This document shows positions 35,273-48,000 of a DNA stretch of 64,000 nt, one piece after another. Source of the DNA: Branchiostoma lanceolatum (taxonomy: Eukaryota; Chordata; Leptocardii; Amphioxiformes; Branchiostomatidae); the NCBI RefSeq assembly GCF_035083965.1, contig NC_089724.1, forward strand, positions 25,120,974-25,184,973, read 5' to 3'. Both the position numbers and the translations under genes were made by a program. Every line of letters begins with the position of its first letter. Within the stretch, counting starts at the first letter, position 1. The notes under the pieces are model-generated. The model made no database searches. It saw only the letters and a list, made by a program, of their open reading frames with translations, and was not told the origin of the DNA.

Positions 35273-36477
35273 GATCTGTGTGAGCCTTGATTTCGTAATT
35301 GGGATATGATGCATGATGTAAAAGTGTGATTTAAAAGACAAAAAAATTCACAAAATGTTAAAAAGTTCTTTATCTATGAAATTCGTTGAGCGATATCTGT
35401 CAAATCTTTGATCGTTCAGCCGCGTCACAGTAGTCTCTACCAGACTAACTACGCCGGCTATAGGGAAAATATTTGCCAGGGTTTCACTTGCAGGATTGCA
35501 TATTGGAACCTCTCTCCGTAGCCGACTCCCTTCATACAATTCACTCTATTTGGTCAATTTCTACTATTTTCCCAGCGATCCGCGGACCCTGGTAGAGGCT
35601 ACGTCATAGCGCGGTCGCAGCCTCTAGAGAAGAGAGCGTGTTAGGAATAAATTAGTTGCTAGCGCTCTACAAAACACGGCGCAATGTTTGACGGCACGGC
35701 ACAAAGTCGACCGTCACTGTAGCTCGTGTCAGTGACCTTCACATATCCGGGTACCGGCTAAACAAAGCTGCTACCCGGCAACCGGCTGCCGAAAACCCCG
35801 GAACCCTATATTCTTTTAGCCAATTGATCTGAAAATCAAATTCCTGTGTGGCTTTCACGGTTTCTTGATGAAAGTCAAACCAAGTACAGAAGCGTTTTGT
35901 TGAAGTTATCCTGTAGTCTATTTGATCCAATCAGGCGACACAGACCTTAACTCAGTGCGCAAGGCTATTTTGACATGCCTGCTTGTAGGTTCGAGTGCAA
36001 ATTTTGCTTCGCCCGGGAGAAGTATTGTTTAGACAATAAAGGATATATAGCGTTATGGCTTCTAAATGGATACATAACAATTTTTGAAGTGTCATTTTGC
36101 GTTCTCCTTCTGTTCCTATGATATTAATTCCCAAATGATCTCATCATCTCAATTATATACAAGTTACATATAAACGACTGATAGATTCATTTTCCCATTC
36201 ATTAACATTCTATGCCCTAAAGGACGTATTACTCAAAGGGGTGCGGATTTATACAAGCATTGTGCAATGCTGTTTGCTTTACGTCAACAATTATTTACTA
36301 ATATATCTTAGCGCTGTTAATGGGCTCGCTGTTTGGTGACGTCAAGGGGTGGCGGTTGTGACTGTTCATTTCCGTGCATGTTGATTCAATAGAATAGATT
36401 CAATTGTAGAAATAGGGATGATGTTATAACTTCTGCTACGGTACAACCCATTTTATTTTCAAGATCATGTGTGGTTC

Positions 36478-36654
36478 TGAATAAAAATACTCTTTTTTTT
36501 ACACAACTAAGAGATTTATTCCACCGACGCTATGTGAACCAGTCAGAATCGCCTTGAAGAAGGTGACAGATGGTCACCGAAACGTCGGTGCAAGGCCTCC
36601 TTGGTCGGTGGAATAAATCTCTTGGTTGTGTAAAAAAGAGTAGTTTTATTCAGT
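36478..36654. mobile_element. MITE with ~50-bp inverted ends and GTCACCGAAACG core
   Basis: CTGAATAAAAATACTC then ACACAACTAAGAGATTTATT at the left is repeated inverted at the right. The middle holds a hairpin GGTGAC-AGATG-GTCACC followed by GAAACGTCGG. Confidence 0.8.
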
Positions 36655-36764
36655 GACTTACCAACCTGATGAAACTATTAACGGACGTGTGTGGATCTGT
36701 TGCCATATTCTATTTGGGATGTGGCCACTTTATACCAGATCACGTTTGCCGTACGATCCTTATT

Positions 36765-37290
36765 TTTTTTCAACCTTTATTTAACCTTGAAAGTATGCAA
36801 AACATACACTCATTCGGCCGAGGCCGTTTTTTAAGAGTTCAAGGGAGGAGGTCAGGGGTACTTTCAACGTACCATCGGAAAATATAACATAAATTGTTAT
36901 ACAAAGATAACGTTACAATCAGCATTCCATAATCAGATTCAACATATAATGATAAGTCGACGATATAATATTATTTCCAATATTCGGTAATCATAGTCAG
37001 TTCGAAGTTACTCGTCGCAACATATTTTCAAATGTTGCAACTGAAGGCGCCGTTCTCAAGTTTGGTGTCAGACTATTCCATAGAGTATTACCGGAGTAGG
37101 AGATGGACCTTAAACGATCGCAAACCGTGAGATCATTCTTAGGACAGTTGAACATGTGCCGTACAAAATGCTGCTGTCTCGTTACCAACATGACTGTCTT
37201 AGATCCCTGTAGGTGGTTGGTTCTGTCACAGCCTGCTTGAAAACTATACGACGACTGTGAACGCGCCGCTATATGCAACAACGATATACA
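36765..37290 (-). mobile_element. Non-LTR retrotransposon 3' remnant
   Basis: The minus frame 37281-36997 encodes 94 residues ending in RSISYSGNTLWNSLTPNLRT and then TFENMLRR, the conserved C-terminal tail of CR1/Jockey/RTE-type reverse-transcriptase polyproteins. It is followed by a 3' tail with TTAAATAAAGGTTG and an A-rich end near 36765. It is 5'-truncated. Confidence 0.75.
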
Positions 37291-37777
37291 CGTAGGATGG
37301 TCCGAAAAACGAGCAAATTTCTCTCGTATAGTATATATGTCTAGTCATATGGACAAAATAGAAGCTAGTAATTCGGTTCTTTGCACAGACACTTACATGT
37401 CAAGCCAAACTAAGAACACGACACAAACGCTAGAAATATACTACAGTCCTGCGACCCCCATATATATTTCAAAATAGAACGGTACCAAGTGCTCTCATGA
37501 CCTTAACTTCATCATATAGAATCCTTGGAATGTATCAGACCATCGTTACCTGCCCCTCGCATCGTCAATCAATATCTACATTTCATTTTGGCTGTACAGC
37601 TAAGCTATATCGAGGAATGATCTCTGGCTGTCTGGCGTTGTTGTACGTGACAGTAAAAATGTAAACCAAAACCATTATTTCTATTCGTATGTAGGACGCG
37701 GACAAGCAGAGGTCCGAGGATGGAAGGCCCTTGGCGGTGCCCCCACGGCTGATGACCACCTCTCCAACCCACAAGCC

Positions 37778-39205
37778 ATGGCTACAAAAGATCTGAAGAC
37801 AAACGTCGAAGAGGATGAGCTACCCGGCTGCCTGCCGCCCTTCAGCCCACCGAAGAAGCCAACAGGCCCGCTGTCTGAGGAGGAGGAATTCGAACTGATC
37901 GCGAAATGGCAGGCGGGCGGACTGACGCTGGGCCAACCGAAGTCATCCGCCATCACCGACGTCACCGTCAAGTACAAGTCACGGGAGGATCTGGACACTA
38001 CCGGCTTCGAGACGTACGACGAAGAGACAGGGGAGGAAGACGATGCACTGTACGACCTGTACGCCACGATGGACGACGTCGACCAGACATGCGATCGTCT
38101 TGAAGACGACTTCGCGGCCTTGGCTCCGGCGATGGAAGGGGACCACCATTTCTTCTTCCTCGACGAGGAGGACGAATGTGGTCCAAACTTCGGAGACGAG
38201 GCCGAGGTGGGTGAAGAAGATGACTGGAACCATTACGAGTACCCTACCACCTTGTACCCGTACACGAAAGAAAACGGAGGAGTATGGTACACTACGGAGG
38301 AAGACGGCCACGGGTTCACCTTGGAAGAAGACTCAGACAACTCCGGCTCCTTGGAGAGACAGCAGCGCGTCAGCTCCGGGTATCTCAGTGCCGACCTGTC
38401 CTTCGAGCAGTCTTCTCGGGACGACAGCACTCAGTTCTCCGACAGCATCTACATCCCGAAGGGGTGGGAGAAATTCCCGAGAGAAATCGCGAGGCAGAAG
38501 TTCGACCCGAAGAAGGACCCGGCCCTGCCGAGTCTCAGAGCGCCATCCGTGGTTGAAGAGGAGCCGAGACAGTACCGGAGAGCTCGGTCGGAGAGAGGAA
38601 CGGAGGACCAGTGGGAGGTGTCCCTGGCCGATGAGATTCTGCAGGCTGAGGGGCTTCGCTCCGGCTCTCGCCGTCATCACCGTAGGTCCTCCCGGGAGCA
38701 CCATCGTCCACGCATCCTCGACCTTCGCCGACGTAGCCGCCACGACAGCGGGCCCATCCCCGGGTCCGTCCGGATGCCATCCCTGAGGGATAAGCTGGAG
38801 GAGTACCAGAGGGAGCTGGAAGTGCACCCCCGCCGATCTGAGCCGCAGTCTCGCCGGTCAAGTGTGGCCACCACGATGACGGGGTGGGACGTGACATCGA
38901 CGAGCTACTCGCAGTCACAAGCGGAGACCAGTACGGAGGACGCCTGGGGTGTCAGGCGCAAAAGATCCGCGCACCATCACCACCGCTCCCGGCGGGAGAG
39001 TCACAACGTCTCCGCCGCCACGACCCCCAGGCCATCCCGCCCATCCAGCGGACGTTCTCACACACACCGGCACGGAAAGAACAAGGACAGTGGCCACGAA
39101 TGGAAGGTAGTTTCCATTGTTGGTTGCGTGATCGCAATAGGCGTCCTCATTTACGGCCTATACGGACACGGGAGCACCAAGACCACTGCTATAAGAATGG
39201 AATAA
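37778..39205 (+). CDS. Tail-anchored disordered protein, 475 aa or more, 5' end unresolved
   Basis: One long frame in a GC-rich, codon-biased stretch, far longer than anything in flanking sequence. The N-terminal half is acidic (repeated Glu/Asp, YDLYATMDDVDQ, FFFLDEEDECG); the C-terminal half is basic and Ser/Arg/His-rich. A hydrophobic segment (about 444-462, VVSIVGCVIAIGVLIYGLY) lies 13 residues from the end, so the protein is probably tail-anchored with its bulk in the cytosol. The frame stays open upstream of the ATG to an acceptor AG at 37693-37694 (phase 1), so an upstream exon is likely; the ATG at 37778 may not be the true start. No folded domain is recognised. Layout and position resemble the MAVS-like gene 6 kb upstream, but sequence similarity is not evident. 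It could be a diverged adaptor paralogue or unrelated. Confidence 0.75.
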   Translation: MATKDLKTNVEEDELPGCLPPFSPPKKPTGPLSEEEEFELIAKWQAGGLTLGQPKSSAITDVTVKYKSREDLDTTGFETYDEETGEEDDALYDLYATMDDVDQTCDRLEDDFAALAPAMEGDHHFFFLDEEDECGPNFGDEAEVGEEDDWNHYEYPTTLYPYTKENGGVWYTTEEDGHGFTLEEDSDNSGSLERQQRVSSGYLSADLSFEQSSRDDSTQFSDSIYIPKGWEKFPREIARQKFDPKKDPALPSLRAPSVVEEEPRQYRRARSERGTEDQWEVSLADEILQAEGLRSGSRRHHRRSSREHHRPRILDLRRRSRHDSGPIPGSVRMPSLRDKLEEYQRELEVHPRRSEPQSRRSSVATTMTGWDVTSTSYSQSQAETSTEDAWGVRRKRSAHHHHRSRRESHNVSAATTPRPSRPSSGRSHTHRHGKNKDSGHEWKVVSIVGCVIAIGVLIYGLYGHGSTKTTAIRME

Positions 39206-42026
39206 GAACAGAACGTTGCAACCCATCAGGGCCCTTAGTACTACCCGGCGCTTCAGTGGGAAAAATAACAACGCTGAGCGACTGATGCCTTCTGTCAAGG
39301 ATTAGCTTACGTCACTGGCATATTCCTGACCCGAAAATTCCTTGCGTATGCTGTTGTGATTTCAGCGCACGTTGTTGCTTGGAAACGCCGTGTGAAACAA
39401 CATGACCTTAACTCGTGCCAGTATAAATTGATGCGCGCTTCGTGAACCACGATGAACTCTTAAGTGTGGTCAAACGTGTGTGAACTACAAATAGACTGTG
39501 TGTCGCGGACTTGAACACAGTACCTTAAATGCTGCGCATTTTGCTGACTTGTCATAATTTATTATCCGTAGAATGACATCATTTGAAGGCAGTGTTATAA
39601 AAACTAACGTGGAACCTTAAACACGTGTGGGTGTAATATTTGTAATGTTCTTAAGCCACAAAAATATTGTGGTGCATCGTCAAAACCTGATGTTTTATTT
39701 CTAATCCATCCCAAATCATTATTTTAATCAATATTTACATGTCATCTTTTGGGAAGTGTTTTAAAACACTGGGTCAGATTTGTAGGACACCACTGTTGTC
39801 AGTGAAAGTCTGGCAAATGTTCATAGGTGTGCATGGCTTCAAAATGTTAGAATACACTATAAAACATAAAGGCTTTAATATGACTAAGAATCATGCTCTG
39901 CAATTCTGTTTGCTAAAACATACGTTTAAAATGGACCTGATGTGATAACCGTTTTGCTCCTGGAGATACAAATATATTCTAACCAATCATTGGAGAGAAA
40001 AACAACAACTACAAAACAAGATTATGTACCTGCTAGCATCTTTATTGAACTTTAAAACATAACATCGAATGTACATTAAATAGAACACTTTCTCTTGATT
40101 AGAAATAAGAGGTTAATGTATTAATAATTATTGTTCGTACACAGTAAATACAGTCCTTAGTCAAGCAGAACGCAGTCACAAAGATGATGTATTCACATAT
40201 TGAAGTGTCAACAGATTTTCAACTTTGCTGCTAGAAAACAAAAGGAACATACAGTTTCAGTGGTTGTTTGACAAATACAATTGTAACTTCTTTTGGCAGA
40301 GTTTGGCTGCATGGTAGCATGTTATTGTGCGATACACGAGTATGAAAGCTGTCTTGTAACACTGACAATGGAGAAAAAAAAGAAATGTTACGAAAAATTT
40401 ACAGATTGCAAAAATAAAATTTTATGACAATACATTTTGTACAAAGTTATTATTTCTTACAATTTCTACTTATGAGGTTATAGTTTTGAGATTTTTCACA
40501 GCTGTTCCACATTTCCATAATCATAACTGAGAAACTTTGCAAAAATGCTATGATTTGGATTTTGGACAATATGTCCCACCTCCAAATTTGTGGAAAAGCT
40601 TAGAGCGTATTTTGTGGCTAATCAGCGGACAGGACAAAAACAGGCACTTTGATATAATCTCATCAACATGATACAATTGCACACATGATGAATAACCATT
40701 TGGCTCACCCCTGAGGCCTCGCCAAAAACATTAGTTTTCCACAATGATAAATTACATAGAATTATCTGCCTTTATACTTACTCAAAAAACAGAAATAAAA
40801 TCTTTAGAATGCCATTTCTCTAAGCATCAGTGCTTCACAATAGGGCCCGAAATATTTGGAGCCACAAAAGTGATTACAATTAAGTGTATAACTCATAAGC
40901 AGAAACAATTCAGACTCGTCTGGTATTGCATATTAACAAGGATAGAGGTGAAAAGTATAAAACATTAATTTTCTTTGATTACAACATCTATTCATTATGG
41001 TTATTTTTGCTATCTAAATCTGTGTCAATTGTTTAGCACCTCAATATAAAGCACTTGGACAGCAACAAAATACTCTAAATGTTCACATCAAATGGTGAGC
41101 ATATTTGCTGTTGGAAACTTGCCTGAGATACAGCATTCCATGCTCTCCATTAAGCCTTCAAAGACTTTGCCTCACTAACTCATACAATCATGTACATATA
41201 CCAACAGTCGCATTGTCTATCATACAAACAAGGCAATCCCAAGTCATAAATCATCTATTTCTCAATCTAGGAAGTTTTATTAATGTAAATTTCTCTGCTG
41301 CCAACACTGTTGTGAGTTCCATTGTCAGAACGCATGTATGTTTGCACTAACGACTATATGGAACAAAGTCAAAACGCAAAACAAGCACTTTTCAGAGGGA
41401 GTGCCCTTTGTGGTGGGACAGGTTCAAAAGTTCACCTTGACTGGGATAAAACAAACATGGCCAAATGTTTAGGTTGTTATTTGTCCTTAGGCGCCGGGTT
41501 TTGCTGGTGCCCGATACTCCAGAAGTTACAGTCCTGTGTGAATCTAATGTGTGGACGTGTTTCTATAGTCATAATGCTGAAGTAATAAGACATAACTTGT
41601 GGCCACAAAAGCATACTCTTTATGAAGATGTTGGAGATGAAAGGTTAACGCAGACATACATTGTAGGAGTTAGGGGGAGAGAATAGAAATGTTAAAGATA
41701 CAAACTAAAGAGATGTTACAAAGAATTTACTATCTAAATTTTTTTCTTGTCTTTTTCGGGAAATTTTTTCATGAGTCATTCATTATGCCAATGCAAAATT
41801 CTGCACTCCTGTACAAATTATGAAGTATTTAAGTAAAGCTAGACATCTTTTTTTTACATTCTACAGAATCATATGTTCAACTGTGCAAAAACTAATATTC
41901 TGCCCTTAACTCCTGTACCTGACAGATCAAGGTTCAAAACTGCAGCTGTAACAGTCTGAAATCTGAGGTCAAGACTTCTTTTAGGAAGGACAAACTTTAT
42001 TGATTGACTTAGTGGTACACGAGTGA
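39206..42026. other. Convergent 3' region between the tail-anchored gene and rhotekin
   Basis: AT-rich, no coding frame of note. It probably contains both 3' untranslated regions. On the minus strand AATAAA is present at 41996-42001 and again near 40039-40044; the latter would give rhotekin a ~2 kb 3' untranslated region. Confidence 0.45.
41996..42001 (-). terminator. Proximal polyadenylation signal of rhotekin
   Basis: AATAAA on the minus strand, 25 nt past the TAA stop. Unusually close; a distal signal near 40040 is an alternative. Confidence 0.4.
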
Positions 42027-45000
42027 TTACCTATCTCCAGTGGACCCCCCGGCTAACCGGGGAGGTTTGGGAGGAGGCGGGTTTGTAGCGCCAGATCCAC
42101 TCGAGATACTCCCTCTTCCACTTGAGCCGTCGTCAGACGACTCCGACCCTGAGACCTTCCCTCCGCGTTCCCGCGGTCTGGGTAGTTTAGCCGCCGTCTC
42201 TGACGTCTGTTCCGTGCCTGACGACTCCGACCCTGAGGACGTCCCCCTGCCCTGGCGCTTGGCTGGTACCGGCTTCTCCCTTGGTTCTCCTTGTGAGGAT
42301 GATGAGCCGGCGGTCCCCTTGTTGGAGCGAGGGGACGGCACGGGTTTCACGAGGGGGAGGGAGTCGCTGCTACTGGTTGAGTCTGCCCTGGGCTGAACAA
42401 GTCGTCTCTCTGCGGGGACAGGCTTGGGACTGAGCTCAGCTGAACGCTGGTCATCTGACGTAGCGTTGGGTTTGGTAACTTTGATCGCCTTGCCCTGCGA
42501 GAAGTACAGATGCAGCGTTGAAAATCGTTGTACTTGTAAAAGTACACCAGTACGATGGGTCTAATGACCACATAGCAGTGAAATAAACAGAAACACGCTG
42601 AAAAGAACCTATCATTTGCTCAGGGCCAGAGGCATCTGAAGATGGTGAACACTAACAGCATTTCGATTTCAAATATTCAAACGGTTAACCTACAGTTATA
42701 GCAACATTTGAAACTGGGTACAACATGCCATTTTTATCCATCACAATTCACATTTGCATCCATATTTGGCTAGAAATGTTCTTACACAATAACTCCTCAA
42801 GGTTTAACTGTCATTTCAAGGAAGTATGCAACCAAGCTGAGCTCAGCAACTTTACTGAATGACCTTTTAAGGAAGGCTAATGTCTCCAAGCAGATGTTGG
42901 CTCCAACTTGCCTTGCACCACTTTTTATCATGTTTTGTATGTCTTTTTAGTGGAGCATGCATTACTTAGAGGACAAACAAAAACCTGCAAAAGGACATGC
43001 AATACAAGACAAAGCCGACATCTGCTTGGAGATAAGATAACAAATGCTAGAAGCCTACCTGGAAAAGCAGCGCCCATGGCGGCGCCATCATCATTTCTGA
43101 AGTGTTGAAGACTTCATCGCCCGAGCCTCGTGAGCCTAGGGAACTCTGGGATATCCGATCATCCTCACTGGAGAACTCCACTGAGTCTTTGGTGGGTGAG
43201 TCCACAGCTGGGGTTGGGAAAATGGTCACTCTATAAAATTTCCACCACATACATGTGTACAAATGTACATGAATGAAGTGTTGTAAAGGTTTGTCTGTGT
43301 GTGTGCGTGTGTGTGCGTCTTTGTTTCTGATCTGCGTGAAGTGGTGAAGTCTGCCATCTCTCATTGCCTTTAGTACATGTAAAATGTTAATGGTATAAAA
43401 TGTCCCATTATACACTGTTGTGCACCTAGACTATGCGTAAGACAGTAGATATGTCATATATTGTGTTTTACGTAACATACACTTTTAGGTATAGAATGGA
43501 GCGTTTGTAGAGCTTTCAACCAAAGCTTTGGTTTACAATTCAGATATGCTGAGTCAAGCAATTTGTGCAAGGGGTCATTGACATCTAGGTCTGTTACTGT
43601 AAATGCAGAAATGTTTGCAGGGATTTAATTTTGCGGTAGGCAGAAAATGGAGCATTTGTGGTGGTTTTAGGTTCGCGTTTGAAACAATAGTAGCGCTACA
43701 TTCACACAATGGAACAGCTTTTCGCGGTGGTTTTACGTCCGCGGTGAACTCTAAAACCGGGCATAAAACCACCGCAAACATTTCTGCATTTACAGTATGT
43801 TGGGCTGACCTGTAGCACAAACACATGTACTTTAGACTGTCTAAGCTAGAATACATTGTTTATTATACTTACTTAGGTCATCATACAGTGACCCCTTCCT
43901 GAGGAAGGCGGGCAGCTTGCAGGGTGTGGGGACGTGGATGGGCATCATACAGTGGTACGCCTGCTGCCACGCTTCTGTGGACAGAAAGAAAGGGGGCTTT
44001 GTAAATGTCCTCAAGATACTTTCAGCATCTTTCTTTCAAGCTATGCTTTTAGTATGCAAATTATAATATTTTATCAAAAGCATTAAAATACAGTAAAGCT
44101 GGTGTGTTACGCTGAAGGGCAGTTATACCTGCCACACAGATACAGATATATTTGTATGCATATTCAAAAGAAAACCAGGAAATCTTTTCGGATTTACACA
44201 AATCAAGCCCATCAAGGCACTCCTCACTTCCATTGAATATAAAGTCATAAAAAACATATGGGACTGTCACACCATCATTGAAATCTTTCTTTATCTTTAT
44301 CTAACATTTCAAGACAACACAGAAATTTCCACAATCTTCTAGGCTTGGAGGGCTTGATTTTCAATGATAGCACTAACAAAAAAACAAAGAAATAAAGAAA
44401 AAAACTGATTTCCTTCCAACTAGAAGTTTGAAAAGCCAGAAACACTGGTCACCTGCATGAGTGAAGTGTCGCTGTAAGGCCTGTACCCAGGTGTCCCTGT
44501 CCTCCTTGGTGTCTGCAGAGAAGATGTGGGGCTGGTCCTCGCCTGACACTCGCGTGATCACGTCGAAACTGTTGGGTCTCTTCATGGTCATCTTGTCGAC
44601 CTCCTCCACTCTGGTGTCCTGTTGGTGTAAAATGTTGCTGTTTTAAAACACCAAAATTATCTTTTCTTTACAGGAAAAAGATATGTCTTATCCAAGTTTC
44701 TTTTTCAACACTTCTAAATGATAAAATATGTATTCATTTGAGAGATTTGCAATGCTTCAAGTTTCAGTGGTTTGTTTAAAAAAAAAAAAACACAGTAAAA
44801 AACACTTAACAATGAGACTGTAGTCTTACAAGTCAGTGGCCACCATCAGTATTATGTACTACTGCAACATTACATGACTTGAACGTTAACAAATTTCATC
44901 TCAAAATTCGGCTAGTGCCTTATGACCAAGGCCGGTTATATTGGCTATAAAGATCTTCCAATTATAATGTATAATACTATATTTTCAACATAACCTAACA

Positions 45001-48000
45001 ACTTAGACAACTGCAGAAGTTAGTTCTCAACCCTGCAAGTCATTCAAACAGTTTGCTATCCTTACCTGTCTGATGTGTAATGACAGGAGAGGTTCTTTCT
45101 CCTCTATCTCCTCAGGGTAAGCCCAGGTCCTGAGGTAGGGCCCCTTCAGTACACACCACCTCCGTGTCCAGTTAGGAAGGCCACCAACCATCTCCTGCAC
45201 AATCAAAACATTCCATTTTTCATTTTTTACAAACCCTTGAAGCAAACATTCGTAAGAAAACCATCTCACTGCAAACCATGCATCTCACAGCACATGCACC
45301 ACTTGTAGATTGTAGTTTTTAGATTTCCATGACTATTTCAGGCCTAGATGAACTATTTTCCATTGTTAGAAGTTGTTGAAAAGTATGAGTGAAATGCAGT
45401 TATTTGCAAAGCACAGAATTTGCTTCTGATCCTGCTTCTCAGGATTGCAAAAGAGAGGCATCATCAAAAGCAAAATTCTGTGACAGTCACTACATCTATA
45501 CAGGACACTCCAAAACTAAAGTGGACCCTACTAGGATGCCTGCTCTATAGCATCTGAGTAAGACACTGCAAGACACATCATGCAGGAACACTGAATAGTG
45601 GGCCTTTACCTCATTCGGGAGTTCCTTTGCAAAGCAAGGAAGAAGGGAAGAAAAAAAATTCAGTCATTTAACCACATTGTTGATAACCCTTGAGTAGAAA
45701 AATCAATTACACTAAATGTTCTGCATAAGAGAAAATGAATTATTTCAAAAACATTAAATCAGACCTTGTCTATAATAACCTGATGCTTTGGATAGTAATA
45801 TATTTGATCATATACAGCTTTCATCAAATCCAATTTCTAAACGTGCTGCTTTCTAATACATACATGTACCTAACAACAGCATCCTCTATCTAATTTCTGC
45901 TTAGCAGATTGGGTAACAAAACCCAGAGCTTGAGGCATCCTTCAATACAATGATTATACAGTACTCCCCCTCTAAAATCATGTAGTCACACTGGGAAACC
46001 ACACATATCAATGCAAAGCACATCCTAGCAGGTAGAGGAACACCAACAGAGAGGAAAGCTGCAGTACCTGTAAGTTGAGGAAGCCAGCTGCACATTCCTC
46101 CACCATACACCTGGGCTGGACGGCCAGCCGGCAACAAAGATTCCCGTACAGGGAGATGTGGCTACTACTGTCTGCAGGGCACAGGCAAACAGATAGGGGG
46201 CGTCACTGATATGCTAACTGTCAACAACTTGGACACTGCATCATGACATGGTGTGGAATTTTCTTAGTCTTTTTTGTGTGTTTTCTATTGAAAACAAATT
46301 TCCTACACAAGTGCGTGTTTAAGTATCAACACTTCCAAGTTTTCTAAAATCTTAATAGGAGACAAAATGTTCTTCAAACCTTTTCTTCTGTCAATTGTCC
46401 ATGAAAAGCATGCTTGGAACAGAAGCAAAGTCACAATATTGTATACAACAGCAGTGCAGTAGAAAGTGGTGCAAAGAAAGCTGAAAGGCTAAAACTAAAA
46501 GTATGTCCTTCACCAGAAATGAATAGTGGTCATATAGAAGCTAATAAGTACATGATTGTACAGTCAAACCAGGCCAAGAAGACCACTCAAGGGGACCGAT
46601 AAAAATCTGGTCTATGTGGACAGGTGGTCACTATAGATAGGATTTTGAATGTTCGTATCAATGGGAGAAATTATCTAAGGGACCATCAAAAAGGTCACCA
46701 TGGCCAAATGGTCCTTATATAGAACTGGTCACTTGTACCGGTTTGACTGCAGAACTGTGTCTGTGATCAAGAAATATGCATTCTCAAACATGGTATGATG
46801 TTTAAAGTTGTACCATAGAGCCTTACAGTCAACATTCCACATTATAAAGGACTGAGATCTTTCTCCGCAATGCAACAATGTACCCCTAGTACTGATCCTA
46901 ACATGTGACAACCATCCTCAGCAAACAACTTTCTATAACATCATTCTAAAAGTATTGCATCAACAAAGAACAGGAAGGGTCATGTAGCCTTGAGTTTGGC
47001 AAATGTTTTTAACATGAATCTATTTCTTGCTGGACTTGTGCCATCTTGTACTGTAAATCTTGAAATTTTCGCAGTGCTTTTATTAATATGCATTTCCAAT
47101 ACATTAATTATTATACTGTACTACCAAATAGCTTCAACTGAGAATTTCAAACATAGCGAAAACCTTTTTTCTCCTACCACAAAATAAAACCACCATGCAA
47201 GTAAATGAGTTACTGTAAATGCAGAAATATACACGGTGGTTTTACGTTCGCGTTTTTCGCGGTAAACTTTTAGCGCAAACTTAAAACCACCGCAAAACCT
47301 TTTGCCCACCTATGACTGTTACGCTTCTATTGTTTCAAATGCGTACTTAAACACACTCCATTTTCTCCCTACCGCAAAATAAAAACCATGCAAACTTAAA
47401 TGTATTTACAGTATGTAAAATGTAACTGTTGTTGGGGGATCCTAGGAAAACAGAAAGATTGACCAACCTTTAGATCCTACAGTGAGGTCATGTGTTCTAA
47501 TGGAGTCACTGGCATCTCTGAGACTGAGTTCAACACTAGCAGCAAGATGAAACTTGGGACCTCTGAGAAAGGGAAAGGAGACACTATTAGTAACTGTTGC
47601 CGTTACTAAATTGGCTTATCATTGCTCATCGTAACCACGACAGCACAATTTTGATTGTAAAAAAGGTATAAATCTACCCAACTTCTGATTTATGGTACTA
47701 GGTGGAAATTCCTACAGCCAAGTTATTTATACAAACTATTGGAGATGAAAAAAATTGCTTCTTGACATTTGCCAAACAAATGTAACATACTAAAAGATAT
47801 CTATTATGACTTGGGAGTTGCATACATAAGGGTAATTATTTCTACAGCTGCTAATTACTAGTCTAGTGCTTCTACAAAGACGGGAGATGTCAACTTACAT
47901 ATTACAAGGGTTGGATCCTGGGGCGGAGTCTGATCTTTCCTGAAAAGTAAACAGAAAGGAAAACTTTTTCATGTATTCATCACTCAATTTCTATGCTATC

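Larger units (their letters stand above)
31601..37694. other. Intergenic region downstream of the MAVS-like gene
   Basis: Holds the MAVS-like 3' untranslated region (to about 32.05 kb), retroelement tails (32528, 36765-37290), a foldback element (35002-35272) and a MITE (36478-36654). A possible CARD half-exon at 33381-33558 is discussed as a finding. The rest shows no recognised gene. Confidence 0.5.

Noticed and set aside
38043..38786. 247-codon plus frame and several antisense frames over the 37.8-39.2 kb gene
   Set aside because: Off-frame shadows of a GC-rich coding exon; the 475-codon frame has the coherent tail anchor and composition.
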